Assembly (NCBI RefSeq): GCF_008801925.2
Contig: NZ_CP062803.1
Location: 868,001-932,000 of the forward strand
DNA from: Cupriavidus basilensis
GTDB taxonomy: Bacteria > Pseudomonadota > Gammaproteobacteria > Burkholderiales > Burkholderiaceae
Reading direction: 5' to 3'
DNA: 64,000 nucleotides
Part shown: one piece after another, positions 17,064 to 27,007 of the stretch
Numbering within the stretch: the stretch's first letter is position 1
Layout of the letters: every line of letters begins with the position of its first letter
Program-made: the position numbers and the translations under genes
The notes under the pieces: generated by a model
The model's input: the letters and a program-made list of their open reading frames with translations, nothing else
The model's database searches: none
What the model was told of the DNA's origin: nothing

Positions 17064-18047
17064 TCAATCAATCCTGATATCCGCCGCCTTCACCACCTTC
17101 GCCCACTTCACGATCTCGCTACGCTGGAACTCCGCAAACTCCCCGGGCGACATTCCCGACGGCTCCATGCCCAGCTTTTCCAGCCGCGCCTGCATGTCCG
17201 GCGTCTTGATGATCGTCGAGATCTCCTTGTACAAGCGGTCCACGATCGGCTTGGGCGTATTTGCCGGCGCGAAGATGGCTTGCCAGGATTCCAGTTCGTA
17301 GCCGCTGACGCCGGCCTCGGCCATCGTCGGTACATTCGGCATGCTCTTGATGCGCCTGGCGGAAGTCACCGCCAGCGCCCGCAGCTTGCCCGAGTCGATA
17401 TGCTGGGCGGCCACCACGGTCGTGTCGAACATCATGGGCACCTGCCCCGCCATCACGTCCTGGATCGCCGGGCCGCTGCCCTTGTAGGGAATGTGTGTGA
17501 TCTTGATGCCGGCCAGGCTCTTGAACAATTCACCGGCCAGGTGCTGCGAGGTGCCGTTGCCGGCGGATGCGAAGGCGAGCGTATCCGGCTTGGCCTTGGC
17601 TTCGGCCACGATGTCCTTCACCGTCTTGAACGGGCTGCCGGCGCTGACTACCAGCACATTGGCATTGGTGCCGATCAGCGTGATGGGGGCGAAGGACTTG
17701 ACCACGTCGTACGGCATCTTCGGGTACAGGCTGGCATTGATCGCGTGCGAGCTGATGGTGCCGCCGAGGATGGTGTAGCCATCTGGCGCGGCCTTGGAGG
17801 CGTAGTCGGAGCCGATATTGCCGCCGGCGCCGGGGCGGTTCTCCACCACCACGGTGGTGCCGAGCGCCTGGCCCAGGCGCTGGCCGATCAGGCGTGCCAG
17901 GGTATCGGTGGTGCCCCCGGGCGGGAACGGCACCACGTAGGTGATCGGCTTGCTGGGCCAGCTGGCCTGGGCGGATGCGTTCAGCGGGAGGACGGCGGCA
18001 GCCAGGGTCGCCGCGGTGGCCAGCAGCGCAAGGGCTTGGCGTTTCAT
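17064..18047 (-). CDS. Bug/TctC-family periplasmic solute-binding protein
   Basis: A 327-residue extracytoplasmic receptor with a signal peptide (MKRQALALLATAATLAAAVL to NASAQA) and the family signature near the mature N-terminus (WPSKPITYVVPFPPGGTTD). ENRPGAGGNIGSD, PYKGSGPAIQDVMAG and PTMAEAGV are also typical. Ligands of this very large betaproteobacterial family are carboxylates. No TctAB membrane genes are adjacent. It lies 96 bp downstream of the IlvD/Edd dehydratase gene, so its ligand may be a sugar acid handled by that enzyme. Confidence 0.88.
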   Translation of the reverse strand: MKRQALALLATAATLAAAVLPLNASAQASWPSKPITYVVPFPPGGTTDTLARLIGQRLGQALGTTVVVENRPGAGGNIGSDYASKAAPDGYTILGGTISSHAINASLYPKMPYDVVKSFAPITLIGTNANVLVVSAGSPFKTVKDIVAEAKAKPDTLAFASAGNGTSQHLAGELFKSLAGIKITHIPYKGSGPAIQDVMAGQVPMMFDTTVVAAQHIDSGKLRALAVTSARRIKSMPNVPTMAEAGVSGYELESWQAIFAPANTPKPIVDRLYKEISTIIKTPDMQARLEKLGMEPSGMSPGEFAEFQRSEIVKWAKVVKAADIRID

Positions 18048-18109
18048 GGGGTGGGGTCTCCTCGGTTCTTTTTTGGGATGGTGAAGCGATGGCGGGGCGA
18101 TGATGGGAC

Positions 18110-18139
18110 GATGGTGAGGTGATGGTGAGGTGATGGTTA
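18110..18139. repeat. 11-bp tandem repeat (GATGGTGAGGT), 2.7 copies
   Basis: In the 96-bp gap between the dehydratase stop and the Bug protein start; related GATGGNG runs precede it. Confidence 0.75.
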
Positions 18140-18143
18140 AGCG

Positions 18144-19910
18144 CTAGTGGATCTCCGGCTCGCCGTCCTCCCGGGCATCGACCGGTTCCAGGAAATCAAA
18201 GTCGCAGCCCTTGTCCGCCTGGCTGACGTGGCGCAGGTAGAGCTTGCCGTAGCCGCGCTCGAACTTGGGCATGGGCGCGACCCAGGCGGCGCGGCGGCGC
18301 GCCATCTCGTCGTCGCTGATCAGCAGGTTGAGCTTGCGGGCCGGCACGTCCAGCTCGATCAGGTCGCCGTCGCGCACGAAGGCGAGCGGGCCGCCCACAT
18401 ACGATTCCGGCGCCACGTGCAGCACGCACGCGCCGTAGCTGGTGCCGCTCATGCGCGCATCCGAGATGCGCACCATGTCGCGCACGCCTTGCTTGAGCAG
18501 CTTCTGCGGAATCGGCAACTGGCCCCATTCCGGCATGCCGGGCGCGCCTTGCGGGCCGGCGTTCTGCAGCACGATCACGCAGGTGGCATCGATGTCCAGC
18601 GCCGGGTCGTCGATGCGTGCCGCCATGTCGTTGTAGTCGCGGAACACCACGGCGCGGCCGGTGTGGCGCAGCAGGTCTTGCTGCGCGGCCGGGGGCTTGA
18701 TCACGGCGCCGTCAGGGGCGAGGTTGCCGCGCAGCACGGCCAGCCCGTCGCTGGCCACCAGCGGCTTGTCGCGCGCTCGGATCACGTCGTCGTTGAACAC
18801 GCGCGCGCCTGCCAGGTTCTCTCCCAGCGTGCGGCCATCGACGGTGAGCGTGCCGGTATCGAGCAGGTCGCCCATCTGCGCGAGCATCGCGCGCAGGCCG
18901 CCGGCGTAGTAGAAGTCTTCCATCAGGTACTGCCCCGACGGACGGATATTGGCCAGCACTGGCGTGCTGCGCGCCAGTTCGTCGTAGCGATCCAGCGATA
19001 GGGCATGGCCGGCGCGGCGCGCCAGCGCGATCAGGTGGACGATGGCGTTGGTGGAGCCGGACAGCGCCAGCGCGGTGCGCACGCCGTTGTCGATGGCGGC
19101 GGGCGTGACGATCTCCGATGGCTTCAGGTCCTGCCACACCATCTCGACGATGTGCCGGCCCGACAGCGAGGCCATTTGCGCATGGCGCGAATCCGGCGCG
19201 GGGATCGACGAGGCACCGGACAGGCACATGCCGATGGCCTCCACCACGGCCGTCATGGTCGATGCCGTGCCCATCGTCATGCAATGCCCTGGCGAGCGCG
19301 CGATGCCGTCTTCGATGCCCTGCCAGTCCTGCTCGGTGATATTGCCGGCGCGCAGCTCGGCCCAGTACTTCCACGTATCCGAGCCGGAGCCCAGCGTCAC
19401 GCCGTTCCAGTTGCCACGCAGCATCGGCCCGGCCGGCACGAAGAGGGTGGGCAGGTCCATCGCCAGCGCACCCATCAGCAGCGCAGGCGTGGTCTTGTCG
19501 CAGCCGCCCAGCAGCACGCAGCCATCGGCAGGGTAGGAGCGCAGCAGTTCCTCGGTCTCCATCGCCAGCAGGTTGCGGTAGAGCATGGTGGTGGGCTTCT
19601 GGAACGGCTCGGACAGGCTCATCGCCGGCATTTCCACCGGGAATCCGCCCGCCTGCCAGATGCCGCGCTTGACCTCTTCGGCGCGCTGGCGGAAGTGGCT
19701 GTGGCAGGGGTTGATGTCGCTCCAGGTGTTGATGATGGCGACAACCGGCTTGCCGGCGTAGTCGGCGCGGCTGTAGCCCATCTGCGCGGTGCGCGAGCGG
19801 TGGCCGAAGGCGCGCAGGTCGTTGGCGCCATACCAGCGGTGGCTGCGCAGCTCCTCGGGCTGCTTGCGGGGCCGGTCTTGCGGCGTCTTGCCAGCGGGGT
19901 TTGCGGGCAT
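18144..19910 (-). CDS. IlvD/Edd-family dehydratase (sugar-acid dehydratase type)
   Basis: Dehydrates a dihydroxy acid or aldonate to a 2-keto-3-deoxy acid using an Fe-S cluster and Mg. The 588 residues carry the three cluster cysteines in [18 protein letters not shown] and [11 protein letters not shown], and the C-terminal [16 protein letters not shown]. Sequence features ([20 protein letters not shown]) fit the L-arabonate/pentonate dehydratase branch better than branched-chain IlvD. ATG at 19910 has AGAGGAGA upstream. It is divergent from a LacI regulator with a palindrome between, and in line with the Bug protein gene. Confidence 0.85.
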   Translation of the reverse strand: MPANPAGKTPQDRPRKQPEELRSHRWYGANDLRAFGHRSRTAQMGYSRADYAGKPVVAIINTWSDINPCHSHFRQRAEEVKRGIWQAGGFPVEMPAMSLSEPFQKPTTMLYRNLLAMETEELLRSYPADGCVLLGGCDKTTPALLMGALAMDLPTLFVPAGPMLRGNWNGVTLGSGSDTWKYWAELRAGNITEQDWQGIEDGIARSPGHCMTMGTASTMTAVVEAIGMCLSGASSIPAPDSRHAQMASLSGRHIVEMVWQDLKPSEIVTPAAIDNGVRTALALSGSTNAIVHLIALARRAGHALSLDRYDELARSTPVLANIRPSGQYLMEDFYYAGGLRAMLAQMGDLLDTGTLTVDGRTLGENLAGARVFNDDVIRARDKPLVASDGLAVLRGNLAPDGAVIKPPAAQQDLLRHTGRAVVFRDYNDMAARIDDPALDIDATCVIVLQNAGPQGAPGMPEWGQLPIPQKLLKQGVRDMVRISDARMSGTSYGACVLHVAPESYVGGPLAFVRDGDLIELDVPARKLNLLISDDEMARRRAAWVAPMPKFERGYGKLYLRHVSQADKGCDFDFLEPVDAREDGEPEIH

Positions 19911-20010
19911 GGGCTGTCTCCTCTGATCGGTAGCGTCGTGGCGACGTCTGCTCTTTTTTGTCTGGCCCCGGCGGGCGGCCGTCCTGCTGCCCCAGCGCCG
20001 AGGACAGCAG

Positions 20011-20026
20011 ATGATAGCGCTGTCAT
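20011..20026. promoter_or_regulatory. LacI-type operator palindrome
   Basis: ATGATAGCGCTGTCAT, a 16-bp near-perfect palindrome with a central GCGC and one mismatched pair. It lies ~100 bp upstream of the dehydratase and ~140 bp upstream of the LacI-family gene, the expected place for autoregulation and repression of the divergent operon. Confidence 0.65.
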
Positions 20027-20167
20027 TTGTCGCCCACAACGCATGCGTGCTCGGGGTTAACCCGTCGCGCGCCGCTGCATCGCAGCCTGCGGCGCGGCGC
20101 GGGCGCTATCATGGCGCCCATGCCGGCGCTGCGCCCAGCCGGCTTTTTTGCTTCCTTCACCACATTC

Positions 20168-21235
20168 ATGGCCTCATCCCGCAAGCCGGCGGCTTCTCGC
20201 ACCGCCCCTCGTTCGGCGTCCGCGCCAGCCCCTGCCGGCCGCGCCACCGGCAGCGTCACGCTGGCTGACGTGGCCAAGATCGCGGGCGTCTCGCCGATTA
20301 CCGTGTCGCGCGTGGTCAACCAGCCCGGGGTGGTCTCGGCGGGCACCGCGGCGCGCGTGCAGGAGGCCATCCAGCGCACCGGCTACGTGCCCAACCTGCT
20401 GGCCGGCGGCCTGGCCTCGCGGCGCAGCCGGCTGATCGCGGCCATCGTGCCGACCATCGCCAACTCGATCTTTGCGGACACCATCCAGGCGCTGACCGAT
20501 CGCTTCTCGCAAGCGGGCTACCAGATGATGCTGGGCTTGTCCGGCTACGCCGCCACGCGCGAGCAGGACCTGCTGGCCGCCATCCTTTCGCGCCGCCCCG
20601 ACGGCATCGTGCTGACGGGCATCGCGCACACCGCCGATACGCGCCGGCGCCTGCTGGCCGCGCGCGTGCCGGTGGTGGAGACCTGGGACATCACGCCTAC
20701 GCCGATCGACATGCTGGTGGGTTTCTCGCACGAGAAGGTGGGCCAGACAGTGGCCGAGTTCCTGCATGCGCGCGGCTATCGCAAGCCGGCCATCCTGTCG
20801 GCCAGCGACCAGCGCGCCGAGTCGCGCCGCCTGGGCTTTCTCGACGCGCTTGGCCGCCATGGCATCACGGAAGTGCCGAGCAGCATCGTGCCAGCGCCGT
20901 CCAGCCTGGGGCTTGGCCGCGAGGGGCTGGCGCGGCTGCTAGATGGCGGCGCGCGACCGGACGTGGTGTTCTGCAGCTCGGACACGCTGGCGCAGGGTGC
21001 GCTGTCGGAAGCCCGCGCGCGCGGGCTGAAGGTGCCGGAGCAGCTCGCGGTGATGGGCTTTGGCGACCTCAACTTTGCCGCGCATACCTACCCGGCGTTG
21101 TCGACGGTGCGCATCGATGGCCCGGCCATCGGCCGCACCGCCGCCGAATGCCTGCTGGCCCGCATCGACGGGCGCGAAGTGGGGGAGCGCATCATCGACC
21201 TGGGGTTCGAGGTCATCCAGCGCGAGAGCGCCTGA
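20168..21235 (+). CDS. LacI-family transcriptional regulator (GntR-like)
   Basis: A 355-residue regulator. After a ~35-residue Ala/Arg/Pro-rich extension comes the LacI HTH (TLADVAKIAGVSPITVSRVVNQP), a hinge helix (PNLLAGGLASRRS) and a periplasmic-binding-like sensor domain. It resembles gluconate-type repressors. ATG 20168 is preferred; in-frame ATGs upstream (20111, 20120) are possible. It probably senses the sugar acid degraded by the neighbours. Confidence 0.85.
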   Translation: MASSRKPAASRTAPRSASAPAPAGRATGSVTLADVAKIAGVSPITVSRVVNQPGVVSAGTAARVQEAIQRTGYVPNLLAGGLASRRSRLIAAIVPTIANSIFADTIQALTDRFSQAGYQMMLGLSGYAATREQDLLAAILSRRPDGIVLTGIAHTADTRRRLLAARVPVVETWDITPTPIDMLVGFSHEKVGQTVAEFLHARGYRKPAILSASDQRAESRRLGFLDALGRHGITEVPSSIVPAPSSLGLGREGLARLLDGGARPDVVFCSSDTLAQGALSEARARGLKVPEQLAVMGFGDLNFAAHTYPALSTVRIDGPAIGRTAAECLLARIDGREVGERIIDLGFEVIQRESA

Positions 21236-21328
21236 CGCCCGCGCCTGGGCGCTGCCCTGCGGCGCGGCGCCGGACGCGTTATGATTGCGCTACCATCCAA
21301 CGTTGCATTTCTCCCTCGCCTCGCATCC

Positions 21329-22270
21329 ATGTCCCAAGCCACGCTTATCCAGATCGGCCCTCTCGCGCCGCAGATCAATTCCCGCCTGCGCGAGCAGTAC
21401 CAGGCTGTGCCGCTGTGGGAGCAGCCCGAGCCGCTGGCGTGGCTGCGCGAGCACGCACAGCAGGCGCGCGTGGCGGTGACATCGGCGCGCCACGGCATCA
21501 CCGCCGAGGCCATCGCCGCCATGCCCAGGCTCGCAGCCATCGTGAGCTTTGGCGTCGGCTATGACTCGATCGCGCTGGACGCGGCCCGCGCGCGCGGCAT
21601 CCAGGTCAGCAACACGCCCGACGTGCTCAACGACTGCGTGGCCGACCTCGCTTTCGGCCTGCTGCTCGACGCCGCCCGCGGCATTGCCCATGGCGACCGC
21701 TTCGTGCGCGCCGGCAAGTGGGGCAAGGACAACTTCCCGCTGACCACCCGCGTCTCCGGCAAGAAGCTCGGCATCCTGGGCCTGGGCCGCATCGGCGAGA
21801 AAGTGGCGCAGCGCGCCACCGGCTTCGGCATGGACATCGCGTACCACAACCGCCGGGCGCGCGATGGCGCGCCGTGGCGCCACGAGCCTGACCTGAAGGC
21901 GCTGGCCGGCTGGGCGGATTTCCTGGCCGTGACCTGCGTGGGCGGCCCCGAGACCGAAGGGCTGGTATCGGCCGATATCATCGCGGCGCTGGGCCCCAAG
22001 GGCATCCTGGTCAATGTGTCTCGCGGCAGCGTGGTGGACGAAGACGCATTGGTCGCTGCCTTGCGCGACGGCCGCCTGGGCGGCGCCGGGCTGGACGTAT
22101 TCCGCGCCGAGCCGGAAGTGCCCGAGGCGCTGTTTGCGCTGGACAACGTGGTACTGGCTCCGCACGTGGCCAGCGGCACGCATGAAACCCGCGCGGCCAT
22201 GGCCGCGCTGGTGTTCGATAACCTCGACGCGTTCCTCGGCACCGGCAAGGTGATTACCCCGGTACTCTGA
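21329..22270 (+). CDS. D-2-hydroxyacid dehydrogenase (hydroxypyruvate/glyoxylate/2-ketogluconate reductase type)
   Basis: NAD(P)H-dependent reductase of 2-keto acids, 313 residues. The Rossmann motif GILGLGRIG lies in mid-protein. The catalytic triad is Arg in NVSRGSVVDE, Glu in AEPEVPEAL and His in LAPHVASGTHETR. ATG 21329 (MSQATLIQIG) is chosen; the RBS is weak. It follows the LacI gene by 93 bp and probably belongs to the same sugar-acid pathway. Confidence 0.85.
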   Translation: MSQATLIQIGPLAPQINSRLREQYQAVPLWEQPEPLAWLREHAQQARVAVTSARHGITAEAIAAMPRLAAIVSFGVGYDSIALDAARARGIQVSNTPDVLNDCVADLAFGLLLDAARGIAHGDRFVRAGKWGKDNFPLTTRVSGKKLGILGLGRIGEKVAQRATGFGMDIAYHNRRARDGAPWRHEPDLKALAGWADFLAVTCVGGPETEGLVSADIIAALGPKGILVNVSRGSVVDEDALVAALRDGRLGGAGLDVFRAEPEVPEALFALDNVVLAPHVASGTHETRAAMAALVFDNLDAFLGTGKVITPVL

Positions 22271-22382
22271 CGCGCTGGCGGGCCCCCCGCGCACGGCGCC
22301 GGTCCTATACTGGATCAGGCGGTGGATCAGGCGCCCGCCGCCCCGGCGGCGCCATCTCACCCTCACGCGTCAGGAGGCAATG

Positions 22383-22577
22383 ATGGGACGCAAATATATC
22401 GATTGCCGCGAGTTTCCGAGCGAGTCGAAATGCACGGTGGCATTGAGCGCCGACACCGAAGACGAACTGCTCGAGGTCGCGGTCCAGCATGCGGTGCAGG
22501 TGCACCAGCACCAGGATGGCCCCGAACTGCGGCAGATGCTCAAGGGGGCATTCAAGGATGGCTCGCCGCCCGCGTGA
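22383..22577 (+). CDS. DUF1059 small protein
   Basis: A 64-residue soluble protein (MGRKYIDCREFPSE, then CTVALSADTEDELLEVAVQHAVQVHQHQ). Family members are small, of unknown function, and share the Tyr-x-Asp-Cys start and a helical His-rich half. Of two adjacent ATGs, 22383 has the better 5-nt spacing to AGGAGG. Confidence 0.75.
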   Translation: MGRKYIDCREFPSESKCTVALSADTEDELLEVAVQHAVQVHQHQDGPELRQMLKGAFKDGSPPA

Positions 22578-22741
22578 GCACGGGAGGGTGGCAACGCAGG
22601 CCGCCGCCTGGCGAGGGCGGTGACCTGCCGCTCAGGTTCAGGCTCAGGTTGACGCTGGGTTTGAAGTGGTCGCTGTAGCCATCACGTCAAACACATGCGC
22701 TATCCTCACTGGCGTCAACGTCCGCCACCCCGCCACGCGCA

Positions 22742-23290
22742 ATGAAAACCATCTACCTCGCCGGCTTCGACGTATTCCGCAAAGATGCCATCGCCTACGG
22801 CGAGGCCCTCAAGGCCCGCTGCGCCCATTACGGCTTCCTCGGCCTCTATCCCCTCGACAAAGCCGCCCCGGCCGGCCTTTGCGGCCCCGACACCGCGCGC
22901 TGGATCTACGAGGCGAACATCAATCTGCTGCGCCGCGCCGACATGGTGATGGCCAACCTGGACGACTTCCGCGGGCCGGGCGAACCGGACTCGGGCACGG
23001 CATTCGAGGTGGGATTCGCCATCGCGCTGCAAAAGCCGGTATGGGGCTACAGCAGCGACCGCGGCACGTTGCTGGACCGCGTGGCCGTTGCCGCCGATGA
23101 AACGGATGGCAAGGGCGAACGGCTCGACGCGCGCGGCTTCGTGGTGGAGGATTTCGGCCTGAGCAAGAACCTGATGCTGGCCTGCTCGGCCAAGCTGGTG
23201 GCGGGGGACGCCGAGGCCTGCCTGGCGGCCATGGCCGAGTCGGAGCGGCGGCGCAGCTGCCGGGGCGCGCAGGCACCGGCGGAGGATTGA
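22742..23290 (+). CDS. Nucleoside 2-deoxyribosyltransferase-like protein
   Basis: A 182-residue protein with the family start MKTIYLAGFDVF and active-site region DSGTAFEVGFAIAL, where the Glu is the usual nucleophile. NDTs swap the base on 2'-deoxyribonucleosides in purine/pyrimidine salvage; relatives hydrolyse nucleoside monophosphates. The C-terminal ~20 residues are Arg/Gly-rich and unconserved-looking. It stands alone; the 164-bp gap upstream shows no clear promoter. Confidence 0.8.
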   Translation: MKTIYLAGFDVFRKDAIAYGEALKARCAHYGFLGLYPLDKAAPAGLCGPDTARWIYEANINLLRRADMVMANLDDFRGPGEPDSGTAFEVGFAIALQKPVWGYSSDRGTLLDRVAVAADETDGKGERLDARGFVVEDFGLSKNLMLACSAKLVAGDAEACLAAMAESERRRSCRGAQAPAED

Positions 23291-23348
23291 TTCCGGCGCG
23301 TGCGGGACCTGCATCCCGCCGCGCCGCTACTTCCACGCTACTTCGAAG

Positions 23349-23990
23349 CTACTTCGCCGTGCCGCGGCGCAGTGTTTCCACGCCGGCCGCGATATCGTCC
23401 GCGGTGCTTGCCACGATCTGGCGGTAAGCCGCCACCACGCCGTCCACCGCGCCCGGCGCGGCCAGTTCGGCCTGCGTGCGGCCAGCCTTGACCTTGCCGT
23501 CGGGCAGGCGGCGCACGGTCCAGTTGATGACGGCGCCGGCGCGCTGGCCCACGTCAGCGTCCAGTCGCACCACTTCGGTGGTGATGCGGAACACCGGTTC
23601 CACTTCCGACAAGCCTTGCTGGTAGGTGTCGACCGCGCCTAGCCTGGCCTGCAGTTGCTGCGACAGCGCGTCGCGCAGCTCATCCGGCAGCGGCGCGGAC
23701 CAGCGCGACAGGTCCAGCAGCTTGAGCGCGTCGCCATCCTTGCCGTCACGCACCACCAGCTGCGGCCGGTTGAGGCGTTCAGGCACGCGCACCGGCGCAA
23801 CCTCGATCCACACCGGCTGCGCCGGCGCGGCGGCCCGTCCTTCGGCACCGGTAGCCGTAGCGGCGGCGGGACCCTGGGCCAGCGTGTAATAGCGGGGATC
23901 GGGCGAGGCACAGCCCGCCACTAGCGCCGCGGCGAGCGAGAGGGGCAGCAACAGGCGGTGGCGGGTCATCTCTATGCGGGTCATCATCAT
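23349..23990 (-). CDS. pqiC: PqiC-type lipoprotein (membrane integrity-associated transporter subunit)
   Basis: Outer-membrane-anchored lipoprotein partner of the PqiB MCE tunnel, 213 residues. The signal and lipobox are LVAGC with Cys ~27 residues in, followed by the typical ASPDPRYYTL and a DUF330/ABC-auxiliary fold (LSRWSAPLPDELRDALSQQL). The start overlaps the pqiB stop by ATGA; internal ATGs (MTRIEM, MTRHRL) are alternative starts. Confidence 0.85.
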   Translation of the reverse strand: MMMTRIEMTRHRLLLPLSLAAALVAGCASPDPRYYTLAQGPAAATATGAEGRAAAPAQPVWIEVAPVRVPERLNRPQLVVRDGKDGDALKLLDLSRWSAPLPDELRDALSQQLQARLGAVDTYQQGLSEVEPVFRITTEVVRLDADVGQRAGAVINWTVRRLPDGKVKAGRTQAELAAPGAVDGVVAAYRQIVASTADDIAAGVETLRRGTAK

Positions 23991-25618
23991 TTCTCCGGCT
24001 TGCCGCGCACCAGCGCTTCAGGGTGGCGTTCCAGGTATTCGGTCAGCGTGCGCAGCGACACCGCGGTGCGCGTGAGCTCCTGCATCATGCGGCGCGTGTC
24101 TTGCTGCAGCGGGGCGTCCGAGGCGAGCGTGCCGTTGGCCGCGCTCAGCGTCTTGCGCGCGTCCTGCAGCGCGGCCAGCACCTGGGGCGCCACATCGCCG
24201 TTGAGCTGGGCGACCAGTTTGTCGGCGCTGGTCATCATGGTGTTGAGCGTGGCCATCGACGTGCGCAGGTCCTGGCCGATCTGCTCGAACGGCACCTTGT
24301 CGATCTTGTTGACGATATCGCCCAGCTTGGCCTGCAGCTCGTCGAACGCGCCCGGCGTGGTGGCCAGTTCAGGCATGGCGCCATCCAGGTTGACGCTGGC
24401 CGGCGGTGCCTTGGGGAAGAAATCCAGCGCCACATAGAGCTGGCCGGTCAGCAGGTTGCCGGTGCGCAACTGCGCGCGCATGCCACGCTTGATCAGCGCC
24501 TGGACGATATTGCGGGCACGGTTGACGTCCTCCACGTCGCGCGCCCTGAAGCCCATGCGCGAGGGGTACAGTTCCACCACCACGGGCAGGCGGAAAGCCT
24601 TCTTCTCGACCTGGTACTCGATGCCGATCGAGCGCACCTGGCCCACGACCACGCCGCGGAAATCCACCGGTGCGCCGGGCGAGAGCCCGCGCACGGACTG
24701 GTCGAAGTTCAGCACGGCGAGTGAGGGCGCGATTTCTTCCGGCTCCTTCATCGCCTCGGTCTGGTCGCTGGCCAGCAGGAACTGGGTGTTCTCGTTGGCG
24801 GCATCCGTCGCCTTGGAGTCGTCCGGGGCCTGGAAGGCCACGCCGCCGAGCAGCACCGTCACCAGCGATTGCGTGTTGAGCTTGAAGCCGCCGGCATCGA
24901 GCTTGATGTCCACGCCGCTGGCGTGCCAGAAGCGCGAGTCGGCCGTGACGAGCTTGTCGTAGGGCTTGTTGATGAACACGCGCAGCGACAGGTCGCGCCC
25001 GTTGGGCTCCAGCTGGTAAGCCACCACCTGGCCGACCTGGACGCGGCGGTAGTAGACCGGCGAGCCGATGTCGAGCGAGCCGAGATCGGTGGCGCGCAGC
25101 ACGAACTGCTTGCCGGAGGCATCGGTGGTGACGGCGGGCGGCACTTCCAGCCCGGTGAAGTCGCGCACGCGCTCCTCGGACTTGCCCGCGTCGACGCCGA
25201 TATAGGCGCCTGACAGCAGGGTTCCCAGCCCGGAGATGCCGCTGGTGGCAAAGCGCGGGCGCACCACCCAGAAGCGCGTGTCCTTGGTGGAGAAGCTCGC
25301 CGCATCCTGGGTCAGGTCGATCTTGGCGATCACGTGCGAATGGTCGCCGGCCAGCCGCACGGACTTGACCAGGCCGATGTCCACGTCCTTGTAGCGTACC
25401 GGCGTCTTGCCCGGGACCAGGCCCTCGGCGGTGCGGAACGTGACCGTGATCTCCGGGCCGCGCTCGGTGAGCGTGTGGATCAGCAGCGACAGGCCAACCA
25501 CTGCCGCCACGATCGGGATCAGCCAGACCAGCGAGGGCAGCCAGCGCGCCCGGCGGCGGCGCTCCGGCGCCGGTGGCAGCGAGGAAGGAGAGGGAGGAGA
25601 CGGGTCTAGGTCAGGCAT
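23987..25618 (-). CDS. pqiB: PqiB, MCE-domain intermembrane lipid transport protein
   Basis: A 543-residue protein with one N-terminal membrane anchor (LVWLIPIVAAVVGLSLLIHTL) and three MCE domains in tandem (each starting like VTFRTAEGLVPGKTPVRYKDVDIG, FVLRATDLGSLDIGSPVYYR, VLNFDQSVRGLSPGAPVDFRG). A C-terminal helical region would form the periplasm-spanning needle. It moves lipids between inner and outer membranes together with PqiA and PqiC. It overlaps the preceding pqiA-type gene by 8 bp. Confidence 0.92.
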   Translation of the reverse strand: MPDLDPSPPSPSSLPPAPERRRRARWLPSLVWLIPIVAAVVGLSLLIHTLTERGPEITVTFRTAEGLVPGKTPVRYKDVDIGLVKSVRLAGDHSHVIAKIDLTQDAASFSTKDTRFWVVRPRFATSGISGLGTLLSGAYIGVDAGKSEERVRDFTGLEVPPAVTTDASGKQFVLRATDLGSLDIGSPVYYRRVQVGQVVAYQLEPNGRDLSLRVFINKPYDKLVTADSRFWHASGVDIKLDAGGFKLNTQSLVTVLLGGVAFQAPDDSKATDAANENTQFLLASDQTEAMKEPEEIAPSLAVLNFDQSVRGLSPGAPVDFRGVVVGQVRSIGIEYQVEKKAFRLPVVVELYPSRMGFRARDVEDVNRARNIVQALIKRGMRAQLRTGNLLTGQLYVALDFFPKAPPASVNLDGAMPELATTPGAFDELQAKLGDIVNKIDKVPFEQIGQDLRTSMATLNTMMTSADKLVAQLNGDVAPQVLAALQDARKTLSAANGTLASDAPLQQDTRRMMQELTRTAVSLRTLTEYLERHPEALVRGKPEK

Positions 25619-26345
25619 CGTTTTTATCCATCGAATCCCACAGCAGGCGCGGGTCGAAACTAAGTGAAGCCAGCATGGTGAGCACCACCACGGAGCCGAA
25701 CGCCATGGCGCCGGCGCCAGGGATGATGGTGGCGAGTGCCCCGGCCCGCACCAGCGAAGCCAGCAGCGCCACCACGAAAATATCCAGCATCGACCAGCGG
25801 CCGATGATTTCCACCAGCCCGTACAGCCGGGTTTGCTGGCGAATCCGCCAGCGCGAGCGGAAATGCACGGACAGCAGCAGCAGCGCGAGGATGATCATCT
25901 TCAGCAGCGGCACTACGATGCTGGCGATCAGCACCACGATGGCCAGCATGTTGGAGCCCGACAACCATAGGTAGACCACGCCGGAGAAGATGGTGTCGCG
26001 CTGCGTGCCCAGGATGGACTGCGTCACCATGACCGGCAGCAGGTTGGCGGGAATATAAAGGATGAGGGCGGACAACAGGAACGCCCAGGTGCGCGCGAGG
26101 CTGTTCGGCTTGCGGTGATGCAGCGTGGCGCCGCAGCGCGGGCAGGGCTCGCCTTGCATCGCGAGCGGGCTGAGCGCGTCGCAGGCGTGGCAGGACACCA
26201 GGCCCATCGACGTGGCCGTAGGCACCTGCGGCAGCGGCCTGGTTTCGTCATCGTCGGTCAGCTCCGCCACCACATTGGCGGCCAGGCGGCGCGAGCGCGC
26301 CAGCGCGGCGGCGCCCACCGGGGGCTTGGGGGTTGGGGCGCTCAT
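25611..26345 (-). CDS. pqiA: PqiA-type integral membrane protein (C-terminal half protein)
   Basis: A 244-residue protein with a zinc-ribbon (CHACDALSPLAMQGEPCPRCG) followed by four transmembrane helices ending SFDPRLLWD. It corresponds to the second half of the classical ~420-residue PqiA; the first half is the separate upstream gene. Starts and stops overlap on both sides, so translation is coupled. Confidence 0.88.
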   Translation of the reverse strand: MSAPTPKPPVGAAALARSRRLAANVVAELTDDDETRPLPQVPTATSMGLVSCHACDALSPLAMQGEPCPRCGATLHHRKPNSLARTWAFLLSALILYIPANLLPVMVTQSILGTQRDTIFSGVVYLWLSGSNMLAIVVLIASIVVPLLKMIILALLLLSVHFRSRWRIRQQTRLYGLVEIIGRWSMLDIFVVALLASLVRAGALATIIPGAGAMAFGSVVVLTMLASLSFDPRLLWDSMDKNDA

Positions 26346-27007
26346 CGGGGCGGCTCCTCGTCCAGGTGCTGCCACAGATCGCGCGGATCGAACGACAGCA
26401 TCGCGGCCAGCACGATCACCAGCGCGGCGAACGACCACAGCGCCACGCCCGGCAGCACCTGCGCCATGGTCGAGAGCTTGACCAGCGTGACCAGCACGCC
26501 AATCATGAAGACTTCGATCATGCCCCACGGCCGGGTTTGCTGGATGCCGCGCACGATGCGCTCGAAGCCCGGCGGCATCCGGTGGCGCGCCATCGGCACC
26601 AGCAGGTAAAGCATCATCAGCATCTCGGACAAGGGAAACAGGATGGTGGTGGCGAACACCAGCACGGCCACCAGCGTCATGTTGTCCGCGTAGAGCGCCT
26701 GCACCGCGCCCCATAGCGTGGTTTCGGTGCGCACGCCCTTGAGATCCATCTCGACGATGGGATAGGCGTTGGACACCAGGAACAGGATCAGCGCGGCAAT
26801 GACCAACGGCAGCAGCCGCGCATAGGCCCGCGCGCTATCGCGGTAGAGCTGGCCGCCGCAGCGCAGGCACAGCGCGCGCTCGCCCGGCTCCAGCTCGGTG
26901 CGCTGGTAGACCGCATCGCAGTACTCGCAGGCTACCATCCGGGCCAGCTCGGCCTGGGTGGGCGGTGGTGCCAATGGCTGCGGTTCGGGACGGCTGGTTT
27001 CGCTCAT
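26342..27007 (-). CDS. pqiA: PqiA-type integral membrane protein (N-terminal half protein)
   Basis: A 221-residue protein with CxxC pairs (CEYCDAVY and CLRCGGQLY) and four transmembrane helices (PLVIAALILFLVSNAYPIVEM at the first), ending SFDPRDLWQHL. It is paralogous to the next gene. Together they reproduce the duplicated architecture of single-chain PqiA. Confidence 0.88.
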   Translation of the reverse strand: MSETSRPEPQPLAPPPTQAELARMVACEYCDAVYQRTELEPGERALCLRCGGQLYRDSARAYARLLPLVIAALILFLVSNAYPIVEMDLKGVRTETTLWGAVQALYADNMTLVAVLVFATTILFPLSEMLMMLYLLVPMARHRMPPGFERIVRGIQQTRPWGMIEVFMIGVLVTLVKLSTMAQVLPGVALWSFAALVIVLAAMLSFDPRDLWQHLDEEPPR

